From NCBI GenBank assembly GCA_934317005.1, contig CAKREB010000001.1, positions 248,001-312,000 on the forward strand: a stretch of 64,000 bases of DNA. Reading direction: 5' to 3'. Under the pieces are notes generated by a model that saw nothing but the letters and a program-made list of their open reading frames with translations, ran no database searches and had not been told where the DNA came from. The DNA is from an uncultured Lachnospiraceae bacterium (GTDB taxonomy: Bacteria; Bacillota; Clostridia; Lachnospirales; Lachnospiraceae). A program made the translations under genes and the position numbers. Positions 15,445 through 25,306 of the stretch are shown piece after piece; the stretch's first letter is position 1; each line of letters opens with the position of its first letter.

Positions 15445-18267
15445 ATGAGGACAAAAAAGAAAAAATGGCTCAGCTATGTGTTATCACTGGCTGTATTGGC
15501 GACGAGTGTGCTGCCGGGAGGAGCGCAGGCTTCTGCGGCAACGCTTTCACAGAATGGCCAGACATTGACGATGGATCTGGATGAGGAGGGCCGCATGGTC
15601 TATACTCTGGAAGCGGATATGGAGAAAGGAATGGAGCTATCGCTGGAGAATGGCGAAACGGTGATCCTGGATGGAAAAGGGCATACGCTTCGTGGAGAAA
15701 AGGGAGAAGCGTCCAAAGACTATAATCAAAAGGCGAAACAGGCAGTTTCTGCGCTTTCTGTTCAGGGAGAAGGTACTGTGCTGTTAAAAAATGTTACGCT
15801 TGAGGGTGGTGCAGGTGATGGTGGTTACCAGGCGAATGCAAACTGCGGTCTCTCTGTGACAGGAGCTGTCAGTGTGATCTGTCAGGGAAATGTAAAAATT
15901 TCAGCCGGTGAATCTGCTGCTGCGCCATTGGGGAGCGAACAACCGGGAGATGATGGTTGTATGGGTATGAAGTTTGAGGGAGATAAGCTTGTGGTTGAAA
16001 AAGGGGCACATCTGGAAGTGAAAGGTGCCGATGGCGGAGCGTGTACCGCACGATCTTCCAAGGGAGGAACCGGGTTGTATTTTGCCGGAAATGCTTTGCA
16101 GGTAGAGCAGGCAGCAAGTCTGTCTGTGACAGGTGGTAGTGGTATGGATAGTGTAGATACCAAACAGTGGAAAGACAATAAAGGTGGAGATGGTGCGGCA
16201 GCTTTGCGACTGGTCCGTGGCCGTGTGGACGGCTCTCTGACCGAGCAGACAGCAGCCAGTGCAGGCAATGGAACGATTACACTGACACCGGGACAGGGTG
16301 GAAAGGCAAACAATCCATCTGCGGCTTCAGACGGTGCGATTGGTATGGCAGTTGATTACACTACGGGCTATGTTTCGGATAGAGATATGTTGGATGAAAG
16401 TGGCGAGTCGATTAAGCAGATCCATGTACAGTATTTATTAGGAAATGAGCATGAAGTGTGGTTAGATTTTTTAAAAGATCAACGTATCTATTACACAAAG
16501 AGTAACGGGATAGGAGAAATAGCAGAGCTTAAGGGCACAACGGAGAAAACAAAGAAATTTACAGCAGTAAAGATAAAAGAAACGAAATCGTTTGAAGAGA
16601 TAAAAATGAATGATCCGATCACGGATAATATGGAGATTACGGTTGTCTGCAAATGCGCACATATGAGTGGGATTGATAAGGATGAGGTAGCTCCGTATGA
16701 ATGTTATCGTTGCAGGCTATGTCGCTATGAGATGAAGTCATCGATTACAGACCGGGAAGGAAATACACGATATATTGCTGAAGATTATAGAGAAATTGTA
16801 TCTGCGCTTATGGATCTGGCTGATGTCGGAGAAACAATCCGGCTTTTGGGTTCTAAGACCTGGTGTGGAGATAATGGTGGTAGTACAATTGGAGATAATC
16901 TGACGTGGTCTTTGGTGAAAGAAAGCAATAAGCAGATAGATTATGCAAATAAAGGAGAATTCCGTTTGGTCATTGAAGGAACCGGTGTTTTTGGAAAAAA
17001 TAACTATAAGAATTGGGCATATGGCGATTTTCAGGATTCTACAAATGATTTCATCACAGGAATTGAGGTAAAAGCCGGTGTAGCAGGGATTGCAGAAGGA
17101 ACCTTTTCTAATTATGGGAATCTGCAGGAGATCCGGATTGCGAATGGAACAGCTTTATCCGAAAATGCATTTCAGAATGATCCTACGCTTTTGAAAAAGG
17201 TAGAGATTACGGCAAATGATAAGGCGTCTGCTGATCTGACGAAAGAAGCATTGGTACAGGCGGGATTCCCGGAGAATGCAGCCTATTACTTCCCGGTAAC
17301 CTTTGTCGGAAATAATCAGGAAGAATCAAGTGTTGTGACGTATGCTTACGGAGATACTGTGACACCGGCGGCGATCACATATAGTGGTCATACCTTCCAG
17401 GGCTGGTATCAGGACCCATCGTTCAAAAAGGGAACGGAATGGAATCTGGAAACGGATACTGTGAAGGGAGCCATGACGCTCTATGCAAAGTGGAAAACAA
17501 ACAGCAGCTCCGGCAGTGGTTCCGGTAGCGGATCCGGTGTGGTGAGACCGGCTATCACACCAAGCCCAAGTCCGAGTGCTGAGCCAACTGTAACACCGAG
17601 TCCGGAACCAACGGTAGCACCAAGTGAAACACCGAGCAGTGTTCCAAGTGAGGTGCCAACCATTGCACCAAGTGTCGAACCAAGCATTCAGCCGAGCGTG
17701 GCACCGACGATAGAGCCAAGTGCGAAGCCGACAGCAAAACCAACCGTAAAGCCGAGCAGTAAACCGACAGCGAAGCCGAGCAGCAAGCCAACGGCAAAAC
17801 CGGCGGCGAAGGGTAAGAAGATTAAGGACAGCAAGACAGGAGCTGTTTATAAAGTAACCAGTGCGAAGGGGAAGACACCAACTGTAAGCTATTATGCAGA
17901 TCCTTCGAAAAAGAGCCAGTCAAAAAAGCTTGTCATTCCAAAGCAGGTAACGATCAAGGGAGTGACATACAAAGTAACTTCAATTGCGGCAAACGCTTGT
18001 AAAGGAAATAAAAAGCTTACGAGTGTGATCATCGGAAGCAATATAAAGAGCATTGGAAAAAATGCATTTTATGGCTGTAAGAATCTGAAAAAACTGGTAA
18101 TCAATAGTAAAAAGCTGACCGCAGAATCCATTGGGAAGAACGCTTTTCAGGGGATTTCTGACAAGGCGGTTGTGCAGACTCCGAAAGAATTGGCAAAGAA
18201 ATATCGTAAGCTGTTAAAGAAAAAGGGATTGCCGGCATCGGCGAAGGTACGTAAAAAGGGAAAATGA
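15445..18267 (+). CDS. large secreted surface protein (beta-rich N-terminus, InlB repeat, Pro-rich linker, BspA-type LRR)
   Basis: A 940-residue secreted protein with signal peptide 1-32 (cleavage near AQASAA). Residues 40-320 are Gly-rich and beta-helix-like. Around 400-440 two CxC/CxxC clusters (CKCAHMSG, CYRCRLCRYEM) resemble a metal ribbon. A BspA-type segment follows (GDNLTWSLVKE, then FRLVIEGTGVF, then GNLQEIRIANG), then an InlB/Listeria-Bacteroides repeat (YSGHTFQGWYQDPSF ... TLYAKW, about 620-685). Next come a Ser-Gly spacer, a Pro-Ser-Thr stalk (about 700-790), and LRR_5-like repeats (LTSVIIGSNIKSIGKNAF). No LPXTG motif is seen. A frame opens at 15418, but AAAGGAG before ATG 15445 decides the start. 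A near-copy follows 34 nt later. Confidence 0.8.
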   Translation: MRTKKKKWLSYVLSLAVLATSVLPGGAQASAATLSQNGQTLTMDLDEEGRMVYTLEADMEKGMELSLENGETVILDGKGHTLRGEKGEASKDYNQKAKQAVSALSVQGEGTVLLKNVTLEGGAGDGGYQANANCGLSVTGAVSVICQGNVKISAGESAAAPLGSEQPGDDGCMGMKFEGDKLVVEKGAHLEVKGADGGACTARSSKGGTGLYFAGNALQVEQAASLSVTGGSGMDSVDTKQWKDNKGGDGAAALRLVRGRVDGSLTEQTAASAGNGTITLTPGQGGKANNPSAASDGAIGMAVDYTTGYVSDRDMLDESGESIKQIHVQYLLGNEHEVWLDFLKDQRIYYTKSNGIGEIAELKGTTEKTKKFTAVKIKETKSFEEIKMNDPITDNMEITVVCKCAHMSGIDKDEVAPYECYRCRLCRYEMKSSITDREGNTRYIAEDYREIVSALMDLADVGETIRLLGSKTWCGDNGGSTIGDNLTWSLVKESNKQIDYANKGEFRLVIEGTGVFGKNNYKNWAYGDFQDSTNDFITGIEVKAGVAGIAEGTFSNYGNLQEIRIANGTALSENAFQNDPTLLKKVEITANDKASADLTKEALVQAGFPENAAYYFPVTFVGNNQEESSVVTYAYGDTVTPAAITYSGHTFQGWYQDPSFKKGTEWNLETDTVKGAMTLYAKWKTNSSSGSGSGSGSGVVRPAITPSPSPSAEPTVTPSPEPTVAPSETPSSVPSEVPTIAPSVEPSIQPSVAPTIEPSAKPTAKPTVKPSSKPTAKPSSKPTAKPAAKGKKIKDSKTGAVYKVTSAKGKTPTVSYYADPSKKSQSKKLVIPKQVTIKGVTYKVTSIAANACKGNKKLTSVIIGSNIKSIGKNAFYGCKNLKKLVINSKKLTAESIGKNAFQGISDKAVVQTPKELAKKYRKLLKKKGLPASAKVRKKGK
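17536..17660 (+). repeat. 125-bp identical repeat, copy in first surface gene
   Basis: This stretch, encoding the start of the Pro-rich stalk, is base-for-base identical to 20363-20487 in the second gene, while the 5' halves of the genes are diverged. The following LRR coding region is also nearly identical. Confidence 0.9.
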
Positions 18268-18301
18268 TTTTGAATTGGATGAATGGAAAGGAGGGATTCG
18301 T

Positions 18302-21094
18302 ATGAGAATAACGAAGAAATGGATGAGTTATCTATTATCTGCTGCTCTTGTGGCAACGAGTGTGTTGCCGGGAGGAGTGCAGGCATCTGCAGCTGTTCTT
18401 ACACAAAATGGCCAGAGACTCAAAATGAAGCATGATGCCGAGGGGCATATGGTTTATACGCTGGAGCAGGATATTATAGAGGCCGGATTAGATGTGTGGG
18501 TGGATGCCGGTGAGACGGTAGTGATTGATGGAAATGGGTATTCCATCCGTGGAAAGATGGGAGCAGCAGCCGACAGCGAGGCTGCAGTCCAGGCGGCACA
18601 GCCGGCACTTTCTGTCGGTGGCACAGGTGGCACCGTAGTGATAAAAAATATTTCACTGTATGGTGGAAGGGCAGATAACGGTGGAAATTGTTTGGCAGAT
18701 CCTGCAGCAGGCGTAGTGGTACAAAAAGGTGCCAGTCTGACCTGCGAGGGGGATGTAACGGTTGAGGCCGGCAAGGCAGCAGGAATGAGTTTGAAGCGAA
18801 AAGGTACTGTAGGCGGTACCGGAATGATCTTCCGGGGAGATCATCTGTTCATAGAAAACGGGTCACACATAATCGTAAAAGGCTCTGCCGGAACTACAGG
18901 CACTGAACGGTTAAAGGGAGGCGATGGCTTAGAGCTTGCCGGGGCATCCCTGATGGTAGCACCATCGGCAGAGTTATTCGTAGAAGGTGGGAACGGTTCT
19001 GATGGTAGCTACTCTTTTAACAGTAGTCCGGTCAGAGGAGGAAATGGCGGTACGGCACTTCGGTTAGAGAGTGGCAGAGTAGACGGCTTTTTGCCGTATC
19101 AAAAACCGGCGGCAGCCGACTGCGGAACGATCATATTGATACCGGGAGAGGGTGGAAAGTCAGCAGAGCCTTCTGTGGTTTCCGATGGTGCGATCGGTAT
19201 GGAGCTTGATTATCAGGGAGGCTATGTTTCTGACCGATTGATGATCGATGTAGATAATTCTTCGGTAAAAACGATTCAGGTAAAGCATATTCAGCAGGAA
19301 GGGAAAACAGTATATGATAATGCTTTGCTGGATAAGATCCATACGTATTATACCTGCAATGATAAGATCGAGTCTGCAACCAGCTTTTGCTATGTAACGG
19401 AGCAATTACGGAAATTTACGGTAGCGGGTGCGTATGTTCGAGAATCAAGTGGATATACAGCTCTTTGGAAGAAAAACCAGATCACGAATGACATGGAGAT
19501 TTTTGTTTACTGCCATTGCAGTCATGAATATGGTGTGAGCCCGAAGGATGATTCGTCGAAGGATTTCTATATATGTAATAACTGCAAGAAACGGATGGGA
19601 GCCTCGATCACGGATGAAAACGGAGAGAAGCACTATCTATCAGGTGGAGCGGATACTAAAATTGGAAAAGGGCTGTTAGATCAGGCAATGATTGGCGAAA
19701 CCATACAGCTTTTGGGAAACAAAGGAACGTGTGGAGAAGGTCTGACATGGTCTGTCAAAAAGCTGCAGGATAGCAATGTCTTTCGCCTGATCATAGAAGG
19801 AGAAGGAAGTCTTACGGCAGCACAAATGTGTCCATGGATAGATGGAACAACGTCGGAGTCTGGCTATAACTATATTCAGGAAATGGAAGTAAAGGCTGGT
19901 GTTAAGAAAATCGAAAGCGGAGCCATTCCGGAACATATCAACATTAGTAAGATTGAACTTGCCAATGGAATAGAGTTGGAAAAGGATGCGTTTACGAATG
20001 CAACACCGGATATGGTGCAAGTTATGGTCAATGCTGCGGCAGATAAGGATCTGACGAAGGAAACATTGGTAGAGGCAGGGATTTGGAAAACTGCCAGCTT
20101 TGTATTCCCGGTTACCTTTAACGGAAACAATAACGAGGAAGCCAAAACGGAATATTATGATTATGGAGCCACGGTGACACCGGCAGCGATCACGTATAGT
20201 GGTCATACATTACAGGGGTGGTATCGTGACGCAGCATTCTCTGCAGAGAAAGAATGGAATACAGCAACAGACAGGGTTGAGGGAGCCATGACGCTTTATG
20301 CAAAGTGGAAGGTCAACAGCAGCTCCGGCGGCGGTTCCGGCAGTGGTTCCGGTGGCGGATCAGGTGTGGTGAGACCGGCTATCACACCAAGCCCAAGTCC
20401 GAGTGCTGAGCCAACTGTAACACCGAGTCCGGAACCAACGGTAGCACCAAGTGAAACACCGAGCAGTGTTCCAAGTGAGGTGCCAACTGTTGTTCCAAGT
20501 ACAGAACCGAGCGTTCAGCCGAGCGTGGCACCGACGGTAGAACCAAGTACGAAGCCAACGGCAAAACCGACAGCGAAGCCGACGAAAAAGCCGAGTAGCA
20601 AGCCAACGGCAAAACCGGCGGCGAAGGGTAAAAAGATTAAGGACAGCAAGACAGGAGCTGTTTATAAAGTAACCAGTGCGAAGGGAAAGACACCAACCGT
20701 AAGCTATTATGCAGATCCTTCGAAAAAGAATCAGACCAGAACGATCGTGATTCCAAAGCAGGTAGCGATCAAGGGAGTGACATATCGGGTGACTTCGATC
20801 GCGGCAAATGCATGCAGAGGCAACAAAAAGCTTACGAGTCTTACGATTGGAAGCAATGTAAAAAGCATTGGAAAGAATGCATTTCGTGGATGCAAAAACC
20901 TCAGAAAAATTGTGATACAAAGCAAAAAACTAACCACAAAGTCGGTTGGAAAGAATGCCTTTCTGGGAATTTCAAAAGCTGCGGTTGTGCAGACTTCGAA
21001 AGAATTGGCAAAGAAATATCGCAAGTTGTTAAAGAAAAAGGGATTGCCGGAAACGGCGAAGGTAGTACAGCGTAAGGCGAAGAAGAAAAAATGA
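18302..21094 (+). CDS. second large secreted surface protein, tandem paralogue
   Basis: A 930-residue paralogue with the same order of parts: signal peptide 1-31 (TSVLPGGVQASAA shared almost exactly with its neighbour), Gly-rich beta-like region, a Cys cluster (CHCSHEYG ... YICNNCKKRM), a BspA-type segment (EGLTWSVKKLQ), an InlB repeat (YSGHTLQGWYRDAAF), a Gly-Ser linker, a Pro-rich stalk and LRR_5 repeats with a Lys-rich end. The N-terminal half is strongly diverged from copy one while the C-terminal third is almost identical, suggesting diversification of the exposed part with homogenisation of the anchor. GGAGGG before ATG 18302 fixes the start. A terminator at 21151 closes the pair. Confidence 0.8.
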   Translation: MRITKKWMSYLLSAALVATSVLPGGVQASAAVLTQNGQRLKMKHDAEGHMVYTLEQDIIEAGLDVWVDAGETVVIDGNGYSIRGKMGAAADSEAAVQAAQPALSVGGTGGTVVIKNISLYGGRADNGGNCLADPAAGVVVQKGASLTCEGDVTVEAGKAAGMSLKRKGTVGGTGMIFRGDHLFIENGSHIIVKGSAGTTGTERLKGGDGLELAGASLMVAPSAELFVEGGNGSDGSYSFNSSPVRGGNGGTALRLESGRVDGFLPYQKPAAADCGTIILIPGEGGKSAEPSVVSDGAIGMELDYQGGYVSDRLMIDVDNSSVKTIQVKHIQQEGKTVYDNALLDKIHTYYTCNDKIESATSFCYVTEQLRKFTVAGAYVRESSGYTALWKKNQITNDMEIFVYCHCSHEYGVSPKDDSSKDFYICNNCKKRMGASITDENGEKHYLSGGADTKIGKGLLDQAMIGETIQLLGNKGTCGEGLTWSVKKLQDSNVFRLIIEGEGSLTAAQMCPWIDGTTSESGYNYIQEMEVKAGVKKIESGAIPEHINISKIELANGIELEKDAFTNATPDMVQVMVNAAADKDLTKETLVEAGIWKTASFVFPVTFNGNNNEEAKTEYYDYGATVTPAAITYSGHTLQGWYRDAAFSAEKEWNTATDRVEGAMTLYAKWKVNSSSGGGSGSGSGGGSGVVRPAITPSPSPSAEPTVTPSPEPTVAPSETPSSVPSEVPTVVPSTEPSVQPSVAPTVEPSTKPTAKPTAKPTKKPSSKPTAKPAAKGKKIKDSKTGAVYKVTSAKGKTPTVSYYADPSKKNQTRTIVIPKQVAIKGVTYRVTSIAANACRGNKKLTSLTIGSNVKSIGKNAFRGCKNLRKIVIQSKKLTTKSVGKNAFLGISKAAVVQTSKELAKKYRKLLKKKGLPETAKVVQRKAKKKK
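20363..20487 (+). repeat. 125-bp identical repeat, copy in second surface gene
   Basis: Identical to 17536-17660, at an offset of 2827 bp. Identity of this length between otherwise diverged genes points to recent gene conversion or recombination. Confidence 0.9.
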
Positions 21095-21150
21095 TGGATA
21101 TGTAATGCAATGGTGCGACAATTTTTAATTGCTGGAACGATCGCGTTATT

Positions 21151-21190
21151 AAAAAGCAGCGGGAATGCTAATCTCGCTGCTTTTTATTAC
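21151..21190. terminator. bidirectional terminator between convergent genes
   Basis: AAAAAGCAGCG (21151-21161) pairs with CGCTGCTTTTT (21175-21185). The A-run on the left and T-run on the right let it serve both the surface-protein genes and the minus-strand response regulator. Confidence 0.85.
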
Positions 21191-21228
21191 ATATTACTAC
21201 AAAAGTGCTATACCCACTGCTCTCTACA

Positions 21229-21918
21229 TCATACCTTAAACCGGTATCCCACACCCCAGATTGTTTCGATATATTGTGGTTTTGCAGTAGATTTCTCGAT
21301 CTTTTCACGGATTTTTTTGATGTGTACGGTTACGGTCGCAATATCACCAACTGATTCCATTTCCCAGATTTCCTTAAAAAGCTCTTCCTTTGAGAAAACA
21401 TGATTTGGATGCTGTGCTAAGAATGTCAGCAGATCAAATTCTTTCGTGGTAAAGGCTTTTTCTACTCCGTCTACATAAACACGGCGAGCAGTTTTATCAA
21501 TTTTGAGACCGCGGATTTCGATGAGTTCATTTTCGGGCATACCAGAAGTAGTCAGGCGTTTATAGCGGGCAAGATGTGCTTTGACGCGGGCGACTAGTTC
21601 ACTTGGACTGAACGGCTTCGTCATATAATCGTCTGCACCCAGACCAAGACCGCGAATCTTGTCGATATCATCCTTTTTGGCAGATACCATGATGATAGGA
21701 GTATTCTTCTTTTCGCGGACTAATTTGCAGATTTCAAATCCATCCATATTTGGAAGCATAAGATCTAAAATGATCAGATCATAGTCTTCATTTAATGCAC
21801 GGGCAGCTCCGTTGCAGCCATCATTTTCAATGACAACATCAAAGTTGCTCAGTTCCAGATAATCCTTTTCTAATTCAGCAATTGCTGTTTCATCTTCAAT
21901 AATCAGTATTGTGCTCAT
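21229..21918 (-). CDS. OmpR/PhoB-family response regulator
   Basis: A 229-residue regulator: receiver domain (1-115) with IIEDE acidic pair, phosphoacceptor in LIILDLMLPNMDG (about Asp51), switch residue in IIMVSAKKD and Lys in DDYMTKPF. The winged-helix DNA-binding domain (about 130-229) has FTTKEFDLLTFLAQHPNHVF and ends IETIWGVGYRFKV. A longer frame reaches 21975, but AAGGAGGTACTT directly before ATG 21918 decides the start. It overlaps the 3' end of the kinase gene by 23 nt, so the kinase is translated first, the reverse of the usual order. Confidence 0.93.
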   Translation of the reverse strand: MSTILIIEDETAIAELEKDYLELSNFDVVIENDGCNGAARALNEDYDLIILDLMLPNMDGFEICKLVREKKNTPIIMVSAKKDDIDKIRGLGLGADDYMTKPFSPSELVARVKAHLARYKRLTTSGMPENELIEIRGLKIDKTARRVYVDGVEKAFTTKEFDLLTFLAQHPNHVFSKEELFKEIWEMESVGDIATVTVHIKKIREKIEKSTAKPQYIETIWGVGYRFKV

Positions 21919-23494
21919 AAGTACCTCCTTCATGTGCGGTATCTTTCTTGATCGTAAAATAAAAACTGCTTCCAACGCCTTCTATGCTTTCAGCCCAGAC
22001 CTTTCCACCGTGATCGGAAATGATCATCTTGACAATGGCGAGTCCTAAACCGCTTCCACGCTTTGACGAGTTGCGGGAGGCGTCTGCACGGAAGAAACGG
22101 TCAAAGATATGCGGTAAATCTTTTGCTGCGATTCCGGCACCATTATCCTCAATCTGTACCTGAATATATTCATCCGGAGCCGTGGCAGGTGCCACATCTG
22201 TTCCGTCCTCATTGATCTGGCGATAGAGTGGTGGCGTGGATGGCTGTGTGATAACATCCTCGATCCGGATGGAGATATGTCCATTCGGTTTATCATTATA
22301 TTTTACCGCATTTCCTATGATGTTGTGAAGTACCCTTTTTAATTGTTCTGTATCAACTAAGATATGCGTTGCCGGATTTGTGTTATTATAGTAATCAATC
22401 GTCATATTCTCAGACTCCAGATCGAGTGATACATCCTCGATACAATCGGTAAAATAATTATTCAGATTGACGGAAACGAAATTGTAAGCCAGAGAATTGC
22501 GTTCCACCTTAGAAAAGACGGACAGCTCATCAATCAGGTATGTGATGTCATTAGCTTTGGCATAAATGGTATGTAGATATTTTTTCTGCTTTTCGGGAGT
22601 ATCTGCTACACCGTCAATGATTCCCTCCGTATATCCTTTAATCGCTGTGATGGGTGTTTTTAGATCATGAGAAATACTGCTCATAATCTCCCGTGAATTT
22701 TCTTCGGATTGAATCCGTTCCTCTACCATGCTTTTTAAGCGGATGCGCATTTCCTCAAAATCACGGCAGAGTTGTCCAATCTCATCAGCAGACGTTACAT
22801 GGATCGGTTCGTCAAGATTTCCGGTACCAATCTGCATAGTGGCAAGACGGAGAACATTCAGGGGACGGAGGATGCTCTGATAGATCCACATAACGAGCAG
22901 GGTTCCGGTAGTGAGAAGAATCAAAAAAATAGCGATGACGATATCACGCACTGCATGTTCCCAGCGTGGACGCATCGTTGAAAAATCTGTGATCAGAAAG
23001 ACCTGTCCTAAGGTGTTATCATCAAAATAAAAGGTGCGTTCCTTGATGATGCAGGAGCTTGTCTGCTCAAGATACGTCAGATGGTTGGCACTTTCGATAT
23101 AATTTCCCTGTAAAGGCAGGGTTTCCATACTGTCAAACTTCTTTTCATCCCCTACGAAAATATAATCGGCATCCTTTACCACAACAAGGAAAGAACCCCT
23201 CGCCTGCAGTTTTTTGTTTGACCGTTTTAGAAAATCCTGGTCTTCCAGTTTTTCCGGGGAGTTATTTGCCAGTCGGTTGACTGTGCGGTAATCGGCTTGT
23301 GAAATATTATAGAAAAAGGATACTGGATTTAAGATGATATCGTATTGTTTATAAGAAGATGCTTTGAGATTATAAGCGGTAGCAAAAAGATCACTTTGCT
23401 TTTCTAAAATGAACGTAACACATAAAAAGATCAATGCAATGGGAATGATCGTCATGATGAAAAAAGCAGTGATCAGCTTGCCACGGATTTTCAT
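21896..23494 (-). CDS. HAMP-domain sensor histidine kinase
   Basis: A 532-residue membrane kinase. Spans at about 8-29 and 185-207 flank an extracytoplasmic sensor of about 150 residues. A HAMP linker (RPLNVLRLATMQIGTGNLDE) precedes the dimerisation helix with phosphoacceptor ISHDLKTPITAIKGY (about His276). The ATPase domain has IGNAVKYND, EDNGAGI, HIFDRFFRAD and GSGLGLAIV. The ligand is unknown. The start follows GAGAGGTATTTC. It pairs with the overlapping OmpR regulator and its promoter lies in the gap after the sugar transferase gene (24 nt). Confidence 0.92.
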   Translation of the reverse strand: MKIRGKLITAFFIMTIIPIALIFLCVTFILEKQSDLFATAYNLKASSYKQYDIILNPVSFFYNISQADYRTVNRLANNSPEKLEDQDFLKRSNKKLQARGSFLVVVKDADYIFVGDEKKFDSMETLPLQGNYIESANHLTYLEQTSSCIIKERTFYFDDNTLGQVFLITDFSTMRPRWEHAVRDIVIAIFLILLTTGTLLVMWIYQSILRPLNVLRLATMQIGTGNLDEPIHVTSADEIGQLCRDFEEMRIRLKSMVEERIQSEENSREIMSSISHDLKTPITAIKGYTEGIIDGVADTPEKQKKYLHTIYAKANDITYLIDELSVFSKVERNSLAYNFVSVNLNNYFTDCIEDVSLDLESENMTIDYYNNTNPATHILVDTEQLKRVLHNIIGNAVKYNDKPNGHISIRIEDVITQPSTPPLYRQINEDGTDVAPATAPDEYIQVQIEDNGAGIAAKDLPHIFDRFFRADASRNSSKRGSGLGLAIVKMIISDHGGKVWAESIEGVGSSFYFTIKKDTAHEGGTYEHNTDY

Positions 23495-23518
23495 GAAATA
23501 CCTCTCTTTCAGTACGGA

Positions 23519-24949
23519 TTAATAAGCATTTTTATTGACATTTCTGCCAAAGAAGGTTAAGAACAGAATTTTAAAATCGAGCATCAGCGTCCAGTTTTCT
23601 ACATAATACAGATCACACTGGATGCGCTTTGTGATAGAGGTATCACCGCGGTATCCGTTGACCTGTGCCCAGCCTGTCATGCCGGGACGAACCTGATGCT
23701 TGATCATGTAGCGCGGAATCTCTTCTTTAAATTGTTCTACAAAGAATGGACGCTCTGGACGTGGGCCTACCAGACTCATATCACCAATTAATACGTTAAA
23801 GATCTGTGGAAGCTCGTCCAGATTTGTTTTTCGCATAAATTTACCGATAGGTGTGACACGTGGATCGTTCTGGGTTGTCCATGCTTTTTTCTCTTCCTTT
23901 TCATCCTGAACACACATGGAGCGGAATTTGTACATCTGGAACTCTCTGTTGTGCAGTCCGACACGGGTCTGCTTAAAAATAAGCGGGCCAGGTGAAGTGA
24001 TCTTAATTATGCATGCCAGTATCAACATAGGAATGGCAAAAATGACCAATGCGACAAGCGAACCAAAGATGTCAACCAGACGTTTGATCGTGTTGTTAAA
24101 GGAACTGCTGAGCGGCACATGGCGCACATGGATTACAGGCAGTCCGTCTAAGTCCTCTGTATAAGGCTTTGTCGGGATAATATGGTTGTAGTCCGGGATG
24201 AATTTAGTATGCACACCACACTTTTCGCAAATGCTGACAATTTTTTCAAGCTTTGAAAACTCGTTGATACTCAGCGTAATGGCAATTTCATCATATTCAT
24301 TGCTTGCAAGTAACGACTCCAGACGATCGATCTTACCAATAATGCGGATGTTGCGGTAGGTGTCATTGACAGCGTGGTTATCGTCTAAGATACCGTGTAC
24401 CATATATCCCCATTCGGGATGTACACGGAGGCGGTCGATGTAGCCTTCTGCAGTCCGGCTGTAACCTACCAGCAATATATGTTTTAAGTTTTTGCCGGCG
24501 CGTCGCATCTGACGCAGAAAACGCATGACGCAAAGACGGAAGATGAAGTCAATGATCAGATTGGTAGCGGCAAAGATTACAAGAAAAAGTCGGGCAAAGT
24601 CAGGCTCTTTCAGCAAATATAGCACGGCAACGCAGTAGATCACACCGACTGCATTTGCCTTAATCAGACTCGACAGTTCCTTGCGGCGTCCTGCTGTTCG
24701 CTTGGGATCATACATACCAAACAGACGATATAAGATCAGATAACATGGAATCAGAAGGATCAGCATGGTTTCATAGTCATCCATTGGTCGGATGTAACCG
24801 ATAGGTGGCTTTATCCATCCCATGCGGATCAAGGGACTCCATGTATCATCAAAACGAAGATTATATGCAAGTAAAAATGAGAATGCAATAATGATTGCAT
24901 CTACAAGCATTTGTATTAAATTAAGTAATTTTTGATTTTCTTTGATCAA
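23519..24949 (-). CDS. polyprenyl-phosphate sugar-1-phosphate transferase (exopolysaccharide initiation)
   Basis: A 476-residue membrane enzyme of the WbaP/CpsE type that moves a hexose-1-phosphate onto undecaprenyl phosphate to start exopolysaccharide synthesis. Four to five N-terminal spans (about 10-135) and a CoA-binding-like central domain (HILLVGYSRTAEGYIDRL) precede the catalytic domain. That domain has a membrane segment followed by FKQTRVGLHNREFQMYKFRSM, KTNLDELPQIFNVLIGDMSL, VGPRPERPFF and PGMTGWAQVNGYRG. I choose TTG 24949 as start: AAAAGGAGAAAACC precedes it, and the in-frame ATG at 25006 lies almost at the predicted transcription start. No other polysaccharide genes are adjacent. 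Confidence 0.88.
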   Translation of the reverse strand: MIKENQKLLNLIQMLVDAIIIAFSFLLAYNLRFDDTWSPLIRMGWIKPPIGYIRPMDDYETMLILLIPCYLILYRLFGMYDPKRTAGRRKELSSLIKANAVGVIYCVAVLYLLKEPDFARLFLVIFAATNLIIDFIFRLCVMRFLRQMRRAGKNLKHILLVGYSRTAEGYIDRLRVHPEWGYMVHGILDDNHAVNDTYRNIRIIGKIDRLESLLASNEYDEIAITLSINEFSKLEKIVSICEKCGVHTKFIPDYNHIIPTKPYTEDLDGLPVIHVRHVPLSSSFNNTIKRLVDIFGSLVALVIFAIPMLILACIIKITSPGPLIFKQTRVGLHNREFQMYKFRSMCVQDEKEEKKAWTTQNDPRVTPIGKFMRKTNLDELPQIFNVLIGDMSLVGPRPERPFFVEQFKEEIPRYMIKHQVRPGMTGWAQVNGYRGDTSITKRIQCDLYYVENWTLMLDFKILFLTFFGRNVNKNAY

Positions 24950-25018
24950 GGTTTTCTCCTTTTCTATCTGTATTCTATCTGTAAAATTGTAAAAGATTTG
25001 TAACATTTATGCCAGTCT

Positions 25019-25047
25019 ATTATATAAGTTTCAGCGTTAATTCGCAA
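25019..25047 (-). promoter_or_regulatory. promoter of the sugar transferase gene
   Basis: On the minus strand TTGCGA (25042-25047) and TATAAT (25019-25024) are 17 bp apart. The start site near 25012 leaves a leader of about 63 nt before TTG 24949. The rest of the 357-bp gap (to 25306) holds a hairpin TAAGTTTTTC/GAAAAACTTA at 25066-25096 and no clear promoter for htrA. Confidence 0.7.
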
Positions 25048-25306
25048 CAGTATTCTTGGATTTCATAAGTTTTTCCGCGTTTTTATGAAAAACTTAAAAA
25101 AGTTTTCACAGGTTCTACACAATTCATTGATAGACTATTTGCAAATGGAAATAGGTTTTGCTTGTTTCCTGACAAGTTTTGTTTTACAATTCTTGTTAGT
25201 GTATCGCAGTGATTCTTTGCAGATGAAAGCAGAAAGGCAGAGAAGCGTTTCGGTACAAAAAGTGGTTAGCCGCACAAAGGATAGAGGCTGCAAGGAGGTT
25301 TTTGAG

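Noticed and set aside
20360..20920. Minus-strand frame rich in Arg, Trp and Cys opposite the surface-protein stalk
   Set aside because: It is the complement of the Pro/Ser/Thr repeat codons, and a similar frame exists opposite the first copy only in part.
25085..25306. 74-residue extension of HtrA with a hydrophobic segment
   Set aside because: It starts inside a hairpin and has no ribosome site, while AAGGAGGT precedes ATG 25307.
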